Of a DNA stretch of 64,000 nt, positions 15,136 through 22,010 are shown piece after piece. Every line of letters begins with the position of its first letter. The stretch's first letter is position 1. The stretch is from the NCBI RefSeq assembly GCF_001577305.1, contig NZ_CP014518.1, positions 186,001-250,000 on the forward strand, written 5' to 3'. The translations under genes were made by a program, and so were the position numbers. The stretch is from Sinomonas atrocyanea. GTDB lineage: Bacteria > Actinomycetota > Actinomycetes > Actinomycetales > Micrococcaceae. The notes beneath the pieces are model-generated. The model was given only the letters and a program-made list of their open reading frames with translations. It did no database searches and was not told the DNA's origin.

Positions 15136-15820
15136 TGATTCCTCCCGGGAGGGCTGGGCAAATGTGGCTTCTGGGCGACTACGGCGTAGGTGGAGGCAGC
15201 CGACATCGTCTGGGAATGAAGTTGCGCGTTCAGGAGGAACGGCGAGGCGCGAGAAGGGGTCCCGCGGGCGATGCTTGGAACGGATCCATACCTGGCCCTT
15301 CGACGAGTGCGCGTCCTACGCAACAACAATCAGCATGTGCAACAGCGTGACGCAGGCCACCCTCGCTGTCAAGCTATGACGGATGCGTTCTGAGTCTCCG
15401 CAGGCAGGAGACGACGGCCGGGCTCGGCCGGGGTATGCCGTGCTGCCGGATGAACGGCAGGCGAGGACCCGACGGTGCAGACCACCAAAGCCACGATGAT
15501 GCGCGCCGCTCCCAGCGGGGCATGGCCTCCAAGACCTAGGACAAGAACACGAGCGGTGTCCTAGTTCCCATCGAGCACCAGGCGGGCGCGTGCCGGGGCT
15601 GAGGAAAAGGTTGGCGAGGGCCCGCCCGCGGCAAAGGCCGGCTGGGCGACAGCGCCGGCATCCCCAAGTGGCACTCCCAAGCTGGGCAGCCGCACTGACC
15701 ATCGGACGCAAGGAACCGATCCCGGCCCCCGGAACATATAAGGGCAACTGCAGACAGCTCATGGCCTTCGAAGACAGGCAATGGGCCCGAGTCGTTTTGG
15801 CTCCGGGACGGTTGATGGTC
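15136..15820. other. 685-bp regulatory interval upstream of gbcA, no gene seen
   Basis: No coding frame is supported. It holds the gbcAB promoter region: TTGACA on the minus strand at 15372-15367 without a good -10 partner, and a palindrome at 15536-15564. The length is unusual for this gene-dense window and fits complex control or a lost gene. Confidence 0.5.
15536..15564. promoter_or_regulatory. Palindrome CTAGGACA-N13-TGTCCTAG
   Basis: 8-bp perfect arms lie 400 bp upstream of gbcA and 257 bp downstream of the iclR stop. It is a candidate operator for the cluster regulator. A weak terminator of iclR is also possible. Confidence 0.4.
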
Positions 15821-16630
15821 CTAGCGACGCGTGTAGCCCATGTTGGCGCTGACCTTGAGTCCGGCTTCCGTGAGCGTTTCCAGCAGGCCGGGGATCTTCT
15901 CGGGGTCGAACCGGAACGCGGGCCCCGAAATGCTGATGGCGCCCGTTACTTCGCCCTGGTGGTTGTAGACGGGCACCGCCACTGCATTCAGGCCGATCTC
16001 GAACTCCTCCCGCACTACCGCGTACCCTTTGGCGCCCACCTCGAGCAGCTGCTCATCCAGTTCTTTCCGGCTGGTGATGGTCTTGGCCGTGCGGGCTTTC
16101 AGTCCGGTCTCTTTCAGGATACGGTCCCGTTCATCAGCACCCAAGGCGGCCAGGAGCACCTTCCCGCTGGAGGTGGCGTGCAGCGGCGTCAGGCTTCCCA
16201 CCCAGTCATACGTTGCCAGTGTTGAGGGGCCCATGGCTTGGTCCACATTGACGGCATAGTTGGACCGCAGGACGGCGAGGTTGACCGTTTCCTTGAACTC
16301 TTCGGCGAGGCTCTCCAGCACAGGCCGGGCCTCGTGGACCAGACTCAGCCGCCCCGGAATGGAGCTGGCCAGGCGGAGGATCCCAAACCCGAGCTCGAAC
16401 TTGCCGCGGTCGCTGTTCTGGTGGACCATCCCACGGCTTACCAGCGACCCCATCAGCCGAGAGACGGTGGACTTGTGGATGCCCATCTCCTCGGCGATCT
16501 CACTGACGCCTGCGTGCCCTTCTCGCGCCAGGATCTCCAGGACAGTCAGCGCACGCTCCACGGACTGCACGCCGCCGGACTGGCCGCCCTCGACGTCGGC
16601 ATCTGATCCCGGTTCATTTTTAGGAGCCAT
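15821..16630 (-). CDS. IclR-family transcriptional regulator of the betaine cluster
   Basis: 269 residues. The winged helix-turn-helix is at about 22-85 (SVERALTVLEILAR, then VSEIAEEMGIHKSTVSRLMG). The effector domain follows, with LHATSSGKVLLAAL and the C-terminal AISISGPAFRF typical of IclR proteins. It should bind a small pathway metabolite and repress or activate gbcAB, purU-dmg and perhaps itself. It is the only regulator in the island and reads in the same direction as the catabolic genes. The actual effector (betaine, dimethylglycine or a breakdown product) cannot be read from the sequence. Confidence 0.93.
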   Translation of the reverse strand: MAPKNEPGSDADVEGGQSGGVQSVERALTVLEILAREGHAGVSEIAEEMGIHKSTVSRLMGSLVSRGMVHQNSDRGKFELGFGILRLASSIPGRLSLVHEARPVLESLAEEFKETVNLAVLRSNYAVNVDQAMGPSTLATYDWVGSLTPLHATSSGKVLLAALGADERDRILKETGLKARTAKTITSRKELDEQLLEVGAKGYAVVREEFEIGLNAVAVPVYNHQGEVTGAISISGPAFRFDPEKIPGLLETLTEAGLKVSANMGYTRR

Positions 16631-16745
16631 ACCTGATGATCCTATGCGGGGAACCGTGATGGCGGTGACAGCGGATAGGACCAGGCCGTAGAGGCGACCG
16701 GACCACTCGGTACCGCATTACTGCGGCCACCCAACAGTAAAACCT

Positions 16746-16760
16746 GGTTCAATGCGAACC
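16746..16760. promoter_or_regulatory. Palindrome GGTTC-aatgc-GAACC upstream of iclR
   Basis: A perfect 5-bp-arm palindrome 115 bp upstream of the iclR start. IclR-type operators are often short palindromes of this kind, so it is a possible autoregulatory site. Confidence 0.35.
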
Positions 16761-16841
16761 TCTGAATCCCGGTCCTCGTTGTGGCTCATCGTCGTTGGCG
16801 CCAAGCCAGGATCGGCGCCTGGGGCGCCGCAGAAGGGCGGG

Positions 16842-17471
16842 TCAGAGGACCGTGCGCGCGGCCTGGAGGAAGGCCCGGATGAGGCCCAGGTCCTTCACCC
16901 CGCGCGAGGACTCCACGCCGCTCGAGACGTCCACCCCGCCGGGCCGCAGCGCGGCGACGGCCTCGCCCACATTCTGAGGGGACAGGCCGCCGGCCAGGGC
17001 CCAGAACCCGGCGGGCGGGGCGCCCAGCTCGTCGTCGGAGAACCGCTCACCGGAGCCGGGAACGGCGGCGTCGAGCAGGAGCCGGTCCGGGGAGGACCAG
17101 CCCGTCGCCGTGCGCCGCGTGTACTCACCGGCGGAGAGGGCGCGGATCACGCGGAAGCCGGCCCCGCGGAGGGCATCGGCGGTCGCATCGGGCTCGTCTC
17201 CGTGCAGCTGGACGGTGTCGACGCCCGCCTCCCGGGCCAGCGCCGCGACTTCCTCGAGCGTCTGGTCCCGGACCACCGCGACTGTCTCGATCTCGCGTCC
17301 GGCCCTCGCCGCGGCGTCCCGGGCGGCGGCCACGAGCCGGGCCGCCAGCGCGGCCCCCACGGTCCGAGGGCTCCCCGGGGCGAGGACGAAGCCCACAGCG
17401 TCGGCGCCGGACTCGACCGCCGCCTCGACGGCCTCGGGGGTGGACAGGCCGCAGATCTTCACCCAGAGCAT
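16842..17471 (-). CDS. trpF: Phosphoribosylanthranilate isomerase
   Basis: 209 residues forming a TIM barrel. Signatures are VKICGLST with the catalytic Cys near the N-terminus, VQLHGDE in the middle, LAGGLSPQNV and GVDVSSGVE at the phosphate-binding end. It converts N-(5-phosphoribosyl)anthranilate to CdRP in tryptophan synthesis. The other trp genes are not nearby; an isolated trpF is common in actinobacteria. The ATG overlaps the alaX stop (TGATG), so the two genes are transcribed and translated together. Composition returns to the high-GC background from here on, marking the right edge of the betaine island. Confidence 0.96.
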   Translation of the reverse strand: MLWVKICGLSTPEAVEAAVESGADAVGFVLAPGSPRTVGAALAARLVAAARDAAARAGREIETVAVVRDQTLEEVAALAREAGVDTVQLHGDEPDATADALRGAGFRVIRALSAGEYTRRTATGWSSPDRLLLDAAVPGSGERFSDDELGAPPAGFWALAGGLSPQNVGEAVAALRPGGVDVSSGVESSRGVKDLGLIRAFLQAARTVL

Positions 17472-18181
17472 CAGGCCTTCTCACCGCCGGCCGGGGCAGC
17501 GTGCTCCGCCTCGTAGCGGACCTTGATGGCCCCCCGCTTGACCTTCACTTCGAGGATCCGCACGCCGGCCAGGTCGGAGAGCGAGCGCACGTGGGTGCCG
17601 CCGCAGGGCTCGGCATTGACCCCCTCGATCGTCACCGTGCGGTGCCCGCTCGCGTCCACCGAGGAGGAGACGGCACCGCCGCGGGCGAGCACGGCGTCCA
17701 TCTGCGCCTGGATCTCGGCGCACACGGCCTCGCGCAGCTCCGGGGTGGCCAGCTCGTCCTCGTGGCCGGCGGGGTCGAAGTCCAGCCGCGCCTGCCCGGG
17801 GAAGTGCGAATGCCCCGAGTGCTGCCACCCGCGCGCCTCCCCGAGGTGTCCGAGGACGTGGCCGGCCGTGTGGAGCGCCGCGTGCCGGCGGCGCAGCGCC
17901 GCGTCGATGCGGCAGACGACGGCGGCCCCCACCTCGGGCGCGGACGTCGCCCCGGTGAGCACCACGAGCCCGGACGCGTCGCGGGCCGGGGTGACCGGGT
18001 CGCCGTCGAGCGTCCCCTCGTCCGAGGGCTGGCCGCCGCCCTTGGGGTGGAAGATGTTCGGCGACACGGCCGCCCAGGCGCCGTCCTCGCCCGTCCCCGA
18101 GGCGACCACGGTCGCCGTCGCCTCGGTGAGGTAGGTGTCGTCGAAGTACGCGTTAGTCTGCTGGGCTACGGCCGTGGTCAT
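17471..18181 (-). CDS. Alanyl-tRNA editing protein (AlaX-like)
   Basis: 236 residues matching the editing domain of alanyl-tRNA synthetase. The zinc ligands are HTAGH in the middle and CGGTH near the C-terminus. The N-terminal part, with FHPKGGGQPSD, matches the small beta-barrel and catalytic loop (GGGQ) of AlaX-II. It should hydrolyse Ser-tRNA(Ala) or Gly-tRNA(Ala) made in error. No aminoacylation domain is present. There is no clear ribosome site; TAGACT lies 6 nt before the ATG, so a leaderless transcript covering alaX-trpF is likely. It is divergent from the MDR dehydrogenase operon. Confidence 0.93.
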   Translation of the reverse strand: MTTAVAQQTNAYFDDTYLTEATATVVASGTGEDGAWAAVSPNIFHPKGGGQPSDEGTLDGDPVTPARDASGLVVLTGATSAPEVGAAVVCRIDAALRRRHAALHTAGHVLGHLGEARGWQHSGHSHFPGQARLDFDPAGHEDELATPELREAVCAEIQAQMDAVLARGGAVSSSVDASGHRTVTIEGVNAEPCGGTHVRSLSDLAGVRILEVKVKRGAIKVRYEAEHAAPAGGEKA

Positions 18182-18187
18182 CCTTCA

Positions 18188-18193
18188 AGTCTA
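18188..18193 (-). promoter_or_regulatory. -10 hexamer of a probable leaderless promoter (alaX-trpF)
   Basis: TAGACT on the minus strand ends 6 nt before the ATG at 18181. Confidence 0.5.
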
Positions 18194-18247
18194 GGCGGGG
18201 CAGCCCCGGCCCCGGCCGGGCTCTGTCTCATCGGGGGCGCCGCTGGG

Positions 18248-18253
18248 TAGTGT
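18248..18253 (+). promoter_or_regulatory. -10 hexamer of a probable leaderless promoter (MDR-PTPS-GT operon)
   Basis: TAGTGT ends 6 nt before the ATG at 18260 and no ribosome site is present. It faces the alaX -10 element across a short divergent region. Confidence 0.5.
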
Positions 18254-18259
18254 CGGTGC

Positions 18260-19303
18260 ATGGGAGATCCGATCAGGACCGGTCCGGGCACCGCCGCGCC
18301 CACCACCCCCGGCATGGCGACGGCCTACTGGACCACCGGCCCCCGCCGGGGCGAGCTGCGTCCGGTGCCTGTTCCGGAACCGGGCGAGGGGGAGGCCCTC
18401 GTCCGCGCCCTGTACTCGGGCCATTCGCGCGGCACCGAGAACCTCGTCCACGCCTGCAAGGTGCCGGACCGGGTTGCGGACCTCATGGAGGCCCCCCATC
18501 AGGAGGGCAGCTTCCCCGCCCCCGTGAAGTACGGCTACCTCTCGGTGGGGGTGGTGGAGCGCGGGCCGGCCGAGCTCGAGGGCCGCACCGTGTTCTGCCT
18601 GTACCCGCACCAGGACCGCTACGTCGTCCCGGTCGCGGACCTCACCCCGGTGCCCGAGGGCGTGCCGCCCCGCCGCGCCCTCCTCGCCGGCGCCGTCGAG
18701 ACCGCTGTCAACGCCCTCTGGGAGGCCGGCCCGCGCATCGGCGACCGGATCGCCGTGGTGGGCTGCGGCCTCATCGGCGCCTCGGCCGTCGCGCTGCTGC
18801 GCCGCTTCCCGCTGGACCGGCTCGAGGCCGTGGACCCTGACCCCGGCAGGCAGGGTCTCATGGACGCGCTCGGCGTCCGGCTCGTTGCGCCCGCGGACGC
18901 CGCCGAGGACTGCGACATCGTCCTCCACGCCTCCGCCACCCCGGAGGGGCTGGCCCGCTGCTTCGAGATCGTGGGCGACGACGGCGAGGTCATCGAACTG
19001 TCCTGGTACGGCGACCGCAGCGTCCAGGTCCCGCTCGGGGCGGACTTCCACGCCCGCCGCCTCTCGCTGCGGGCCAGCCAGGTGGGCCAGGTCGCCCAGC
19101 CGCGGCGCGTCCGGCGCACGACGGCGCAGCGGCTCGCCCTCGCGCTGCGCCTGCTCGAGGACCCCGCGTTCGATGCGTTCCTCGGCGAGCCCTCCGACTT
19201 CGCCGACCTGCCCGCCACGATGGACCGCCTCGCGGAGGGCGGAGACGTGGCCGGCGCGTGGCCCGGGCTGTGCCACGTGATCCGCTACCCCGGCGCCCCC
19301 TGA
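18260..19303 (+). CDS. MDR-family dehydrogenase (BchC-like branch)
   Basis: 347 residues of the medium-chain dehydrogenase/reductase fold. The N-terminal catalytic barrel contains YSGHSRGTENL, the S-R-G-T-E pattern typical of the BchC-like branch. The NAD(P)-binding Rossmann motif is VVGCGLIGASAV (about residues 171-182). The lobe with four structural-zinc cysteines is missing, so it is not a classical alcohol dehydrogenase. It is the first gene of a three-gene set with a pterin-synthase-like protein and a glycosyltransferase, suggesting modification of a small sugar- or pterin-linked product. The substrate is unknown. An ATG 54 nt further in (MATAYW) is an alternative start. Confidence 0.88.
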   Translation: MGDPIRTGPGTAAPTTPGMATAYWTTGPRRGELRPVPVPEPGEGEALVRALYSGHSRGTENLVHACKVPDRVADLMEAPHQEGSFPAPVKYGYLSVGVVERGPAELEGRTVFCLYPHQDRYVVPVADLTPVPEGVPPRRALLAGAVETAVNALWEAGPRIGDRIAVVGCGLIGASAVALLRRFPLDRLEAVDPDPGRQGLMDALGVRLVAPADAAEDCDIVLHASATPEGLARCFEIVGDDGEVIELSWYGDRSVQVPLGADFHARRLSLRASQVGQVAQPRRVRRTTAQRLALALRLLEDPAFDAFLGEPSDFADLPATMDRLAEGGDVAGAWPGLCHVIRYPGAP

Positions 19304-19331
19304 TTCCCCGCAGCCCCCGAGAAGGAGAGCC

Positions 19332-19730
19332 ATGTTCAGCCTGACCGTCCGCGACCACGTGATGATCGCCCACAGCCTCCCGCGGCCCGCCTTCGGCCCC
19401 GCCCAGGGACTCCACGGCGCCACCTTCGTGGTCGAGCTGACCGTGCGCGCCGAGGCACTCGACGCGAACTCGACCGTGATGGACATCGGCGAGGCCTCCG
19501 AGCTCCTCTCCTCGATCCTCGACGGTCTGCGCTACCGCAATCTGGACGAGCACCCCGACTTCACCGGACGCCTCACCACCACCGAAATGCTCGCCCAGCA
19601 CATCGCGGTGGGCGCCGCCGAGGACCTGCGCCGCCTCGGGCACCTCACCGCGGTCGAGGTCACGCTCCGGGAGAACCCGGACGCGTGGGCCTCCTGCACC
19701 GTGGACCTGGCCTCGGATCGCGCCCGCTGA
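19332..19730 (+). CDS. 6-pyruvoyl-tetrahydropterin synthase/QueD-like T-fold protein lacking key residues
   Basis: 132 residues, family length, after AAGGAG. The T-fold pattern is clear: an AHS zinc-side motif at the start, GLHGATF, VMDIGEASELL, and a TTTEMLAQHI helix matching P-T-x-E-N-x-A. Several residues that define catalysis are changed. The usual H-G-H zinc pair is H-G-A, no Cys precedes it, and the L-D-H of the catalytic triad reads L-R-Y. The protein may bind a pterin or purine-like ligand without the normal lyase chemistry, or catalyse a variant reaction. The neighbours, an MDR dehydrogenase and a glycosyltransferase, are 28 bp upstream and 1 bp downstream, so a joint pathway is likely. 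Confidence 0.85.
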   Translation: MFSLTVRDHVMIAHSLPRPAFGPAQGLHGATFVVELTVRAEALDANSTVMDIGEASELLSSILDGLRYRNLDEHPDFTGRLTTTEMLAQHIAVGAAEDLRRLGHLTAVEVTLRENPDAWASCTVDLASDRAR

Positions 19731-19731
19731 C

Positions 19732-20877
19732 ATGGAGCGCACCGGGGTTCCCGCCGCGGCCTCAGTCCCGGCCCAGGTCCGGCTCGTGGTGCCGGACGGG
19801 CTCGGATACACCTCGGGCGGGACGGTCTACAACACCCGGCTCGCCGAGGCGCTCCGGATGCTCGGCGCGGCGGTCGAGGTGGTCGGGGTGCCGGGGGCGT
19901 GGCCGGTCGGCTCGGCCGAGGACCGGCGGCGCCTCGCCGCGGCCCTCCTCCCCGGCGGCGAACCGGCCCACGTCCTGGTCGACGGGCTCCTCGCGCTCGG
20001 CGCCCCGGACGAGGTCGCCTCGGCGGTCGCCGCCATGCGCGGCGGCGGAGGGCGCTTCGGCATCCTCGTGCACCTGCTGCTCGCCGACGCCGCCGGGCTC
20101 TCCGCGGACGAGGCCGAGCGGCTCGCCGCGCTAGAACGGCGCGCGCTCGCCGCGGCGGACGTGGCCATGGTCCCGAGCGGCTTCTCCGCCCGGCGGCTCA
20201 CCGCGCGCTACGGGATGGTGCCCGAGGTGGTGCGGCCCGGCGTCGCGGGCGGGCCGCCGGCCCGGGGGAGCCTCCCAGACGGCAGGGCCCCGCACGTGCT
20301 GTGCCTCGCGGCCCTCCTGCCGGGGAAGGGGCAGCTGCGGCTCCTGCGCGCCCTCGCGGCCCTCCGCGACCGGCCCTGGACGCTGACGCTCGCAGGGTAC
20401 GACGCCGCCGACCCGGCCTACGCGCGCGCCGTGCGGGAAGCCGCCGCGGACCTCGGCATCGCCGACCGCGTGCGGGTGCCCGGCGAGCTGCGGGAAGGGG
20501 CGCTCGAGGCCGAGTGGTCCGCGACGGACCTCACGGTGCTCGTCTCGGACCCGGAGACCTACGGGCTCGCGGTGGTGGAGTCGCTCGCGCGCGGCGTCCC
20601 GGCCATCGTCACCTCTCGCACCGGTGCGGTCGAGGCGCTGGGGCTCTCCCTCGAGGGAGGTCTGGGGACGGCCGGGGCCGCGGTGGAGTCGCCCCGGGAG
20701 ACGGGGCGAGGAGCCGAGGACCCCCTCGTGCGGGAGCTCGCGGGGTGGCTGGACGACGCGTCGGTGCGCGCGCGGTGGCGGGCCGCGGCGCTCGCGGCGA
20801 GGCCGCTGCTGCCCGGGTGGGAGTCGACGGGTCGCGCGGTGCTCCGCGCGCTCAGCCTCGCCAGCGCAGGGTCATGA
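19732..20877 (+). CDS. Glycosyltransferase family 4 (GT-B fold)
   Basis: 381 residues. The N-terminal domain has GYTSGGTVYNTRLAEALRML, typical of acceptor-side helices in GT4. The C-terminal donor domain shows LCLAALLPGKGQLRLLRAL and the E-x7-E motif PETYGLAVVESLARGVPAIV. There is no membrane helix, so it is a cytoplasmic transferase using a nucleotide sugar. It starts one base after the pterin-synthase-like gene stops. Glycosylation of a pterin- or heterocycle-type product is an attractive guess, as cyanobacteria make pterin glycosides, but the acceptor cannot be read from sequence. The 3' end overlaps the convergent crgA by 26 bp. Confidence 0.9.
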   Translation: MERTGVPAAASVPAQVRLVVPDGLGYTSGGTVYNTRLAEALRMLGAAVEVVGVPGAWPVGSAEDRRRLAAALLPGGEPAHVLVDGLLALGAPDEVASAVAAMRGGGGRFGILVHLLLADAAGLSADEAERLAALERRALAAADVAMVPSGFSARRLTARYGMVPEVVRPGVAGGPPARGSLPDGRAPHVLCLAALLPGKGQLRLLRALAALRDRPWTLTLAGYDAADPAYARAVREAAADLGIADRVRVPGELREGALEAEWSATDLTVLVSDPETYGLAVVESLARGVPAIVTSRTGAVEALGLSLEGGLGTAGAAVESPRETGRGAEDPLVRELAGWLDDASVRARWRAAALAARPLLPGWESTGRAVLRALSLASAGS

Positions 20878-21199
20878 GGAACCCGACGATCGCGATCCCG
20901 AACCCGGCGAGGATGTTCCAGTTGCCCAGCTCGGGGAAGGGGAACAGGCCTTGGGTCACGTAGAACGTGATGATCCAGAGCAGGCCCACCACCATGAGCC
21001 CGAACATGACGTACTTGTACCACTGAGGCGTGGGCCCGCTGGCGCGCTGGGCGCGCCGCTGCCGCTTCGCCTTCTTCGCGGCCCTGCGCTCGGCCGCCTT
21101 GCGGTCGGCCGACCGGCGATCGGCGGCCTTGGGGTCTGCTGCCTTCTTCGGCGCGGCCGCAGCCGGCTCGTGCTGTGGCTTGTCCGTCGACTCGGGCAC
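20852..21199 (-). CDS. crgA: Cell division protein CrgA
   Basis: 115 residues from a GTG at 21199 with GAGGAGG 4 nt upstream. A longer ATG-started frame to 21265 lacks a site. The first half is a basic, Ala/Lys/Arg-rich cytoplasmic tail. The second half has two membrane helices (WYKYVMFGLMVVGLLWIITF and NILAGFGIAIVGFLMTL) separated by a short outer loop, followed by the terminal WRG. CrgA helps recruit and stabilise septal PBPs and FtsI/FtsQ in actinobacteria. Its position next to pabA and the pknB operon is the conserved arrangement of actinobacterial origin regions. Confidence 0.95.
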   Translation of the reverse strand: MPESTDKPQHEPAAAAPKKAADPKAADRRSADRKAAERRAAKKAKRQRRAQRASGPTPQWYKYVMFGLMVVGLLWIITFYVTQGLFPFPELGNWNILAGFGIAIVGFLMTLRWRG

Positions 21200-21362
21200 T
21201 CGTCCTCCTCGGGGCCCGCCCGTCACGCCGCGGGGCCCGCTTGATATTCTGCTAAGCACCAACACGCTGCACCGCGGGTGCGGGCCGTGCGCTTCTGAGG
21301 CTCCAGTCTAGCCGCAGGAGCCCGCCGCCCCGCGCCGGCCCGGACGAAACGGCTACTGACGC

Positions 21363-22004
21363 ATGACCACCCGCATCCTCGTCATCGACAACTACGACTC
21401 GTTCGTCTACACGCTCGTCGGCTACCTCCAGCAGCTGGGCGCCGAGACGACCGTGGTGAGGAACGACGACGTCTCGCTCGCCGAGGCGATCGAGCTCGCC
21501 GCCGCCCGCGACGGCGTCCTCGTCTCGCCCGGACCGGGCAACCCGGCCGAGGCCGGGGTGTGCATCGAGCTCATCAGGTGGTGCGGGGAGAACAGCAAGC
21601 CGATGCTCGGGGTGTGCCTGGGCCACCAGGCCCTCGCCGAGGCCTACGGCGGCACGGTCACCCACGCCCCGGAGCTCATGCACGGGAAGACCTCCCTCGT
21701 CGAGCACGAGGGCAGGAGCGTGTTCGCCGGCCTTCCCTCGCCCTTCACGGCGACCCGCTACCACTCCCTCGCCGCGGTCGCGGACACGATCCCGGAGGTC
21801 CTCGAGGTCACCGCCCACACGCACTCCGGCGTGGTCATGGGCCTCGCGCACCGGACCGCGCCCCTGTGCGGTGTGCAGTTCCACCCCGAGAGCGTGCTGA
21901 CCGAGGGCGGCTACCAGATGCTCGGCACGTGGCTCGAGTCCCTCGGCCTGGCCGGCGCCGCCGAGAAGGCCTCGCACCTGAGCCCGCTCATCACCGCCGG
22001 CTGA
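21363..22004 (+). CDS. pabA: Aminodeoxychorismate/anthranilate synthase glutamine amidotransferase subunit
   Basis: 213 residues of the class I glutamine amidotransferase fold. The N-terminus ILVIDNYDSFVYTLVGYL, the oxyanion loop VSPGPGNP, the nucleophile region LGVCLGHQA with the catalytic Cys, and CGVQFHPESVLTE with the His-Glu pair are all present. It supplies ammonia to PabB or TrpE for p-aminobenzoate or anthranilate. Tuberculosis annotation calls the homologue in this same position trpG, so the dual name is a real ambiguity. The gene is convergent with pknB, with only 6 bp between the stops. Confidence 0.95.
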   Translation: MTTRILVIDNYDSFVYTLVGYLQQLGAETTVVRNDDVSLAEAIELAAARDGVLVSPGPGNPAEAGVCIELIRWCGENSKPMLGVCLGHQALAEAYGGTVTHAPELMHGKTSLVEHEGRSVFAGLPSPFTATRYHSLAAVADTIPEVLEVTAHTHSGVVMGLAHRTAPLCGVQFHPESVLTEGGYQMLGTWLESLGLAGAAEKASHLSPLITAG

Positions 22005-22010
22005 GGCCGC

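Noticed and set aside
15316..15762. A minus-strand frame of 148 codons upstream of gbcA
   Set aside because: The composition is unlike a protein, no start site is supported, and it crosses a palindrome in an evident regulatory gap.
6530..16630. A composite transposon or phage origin for the betaine island
   Set aside because: No transposase, integrase, terminal repeat pair or tRNA duplication was found at either border; only composition supports transfer.
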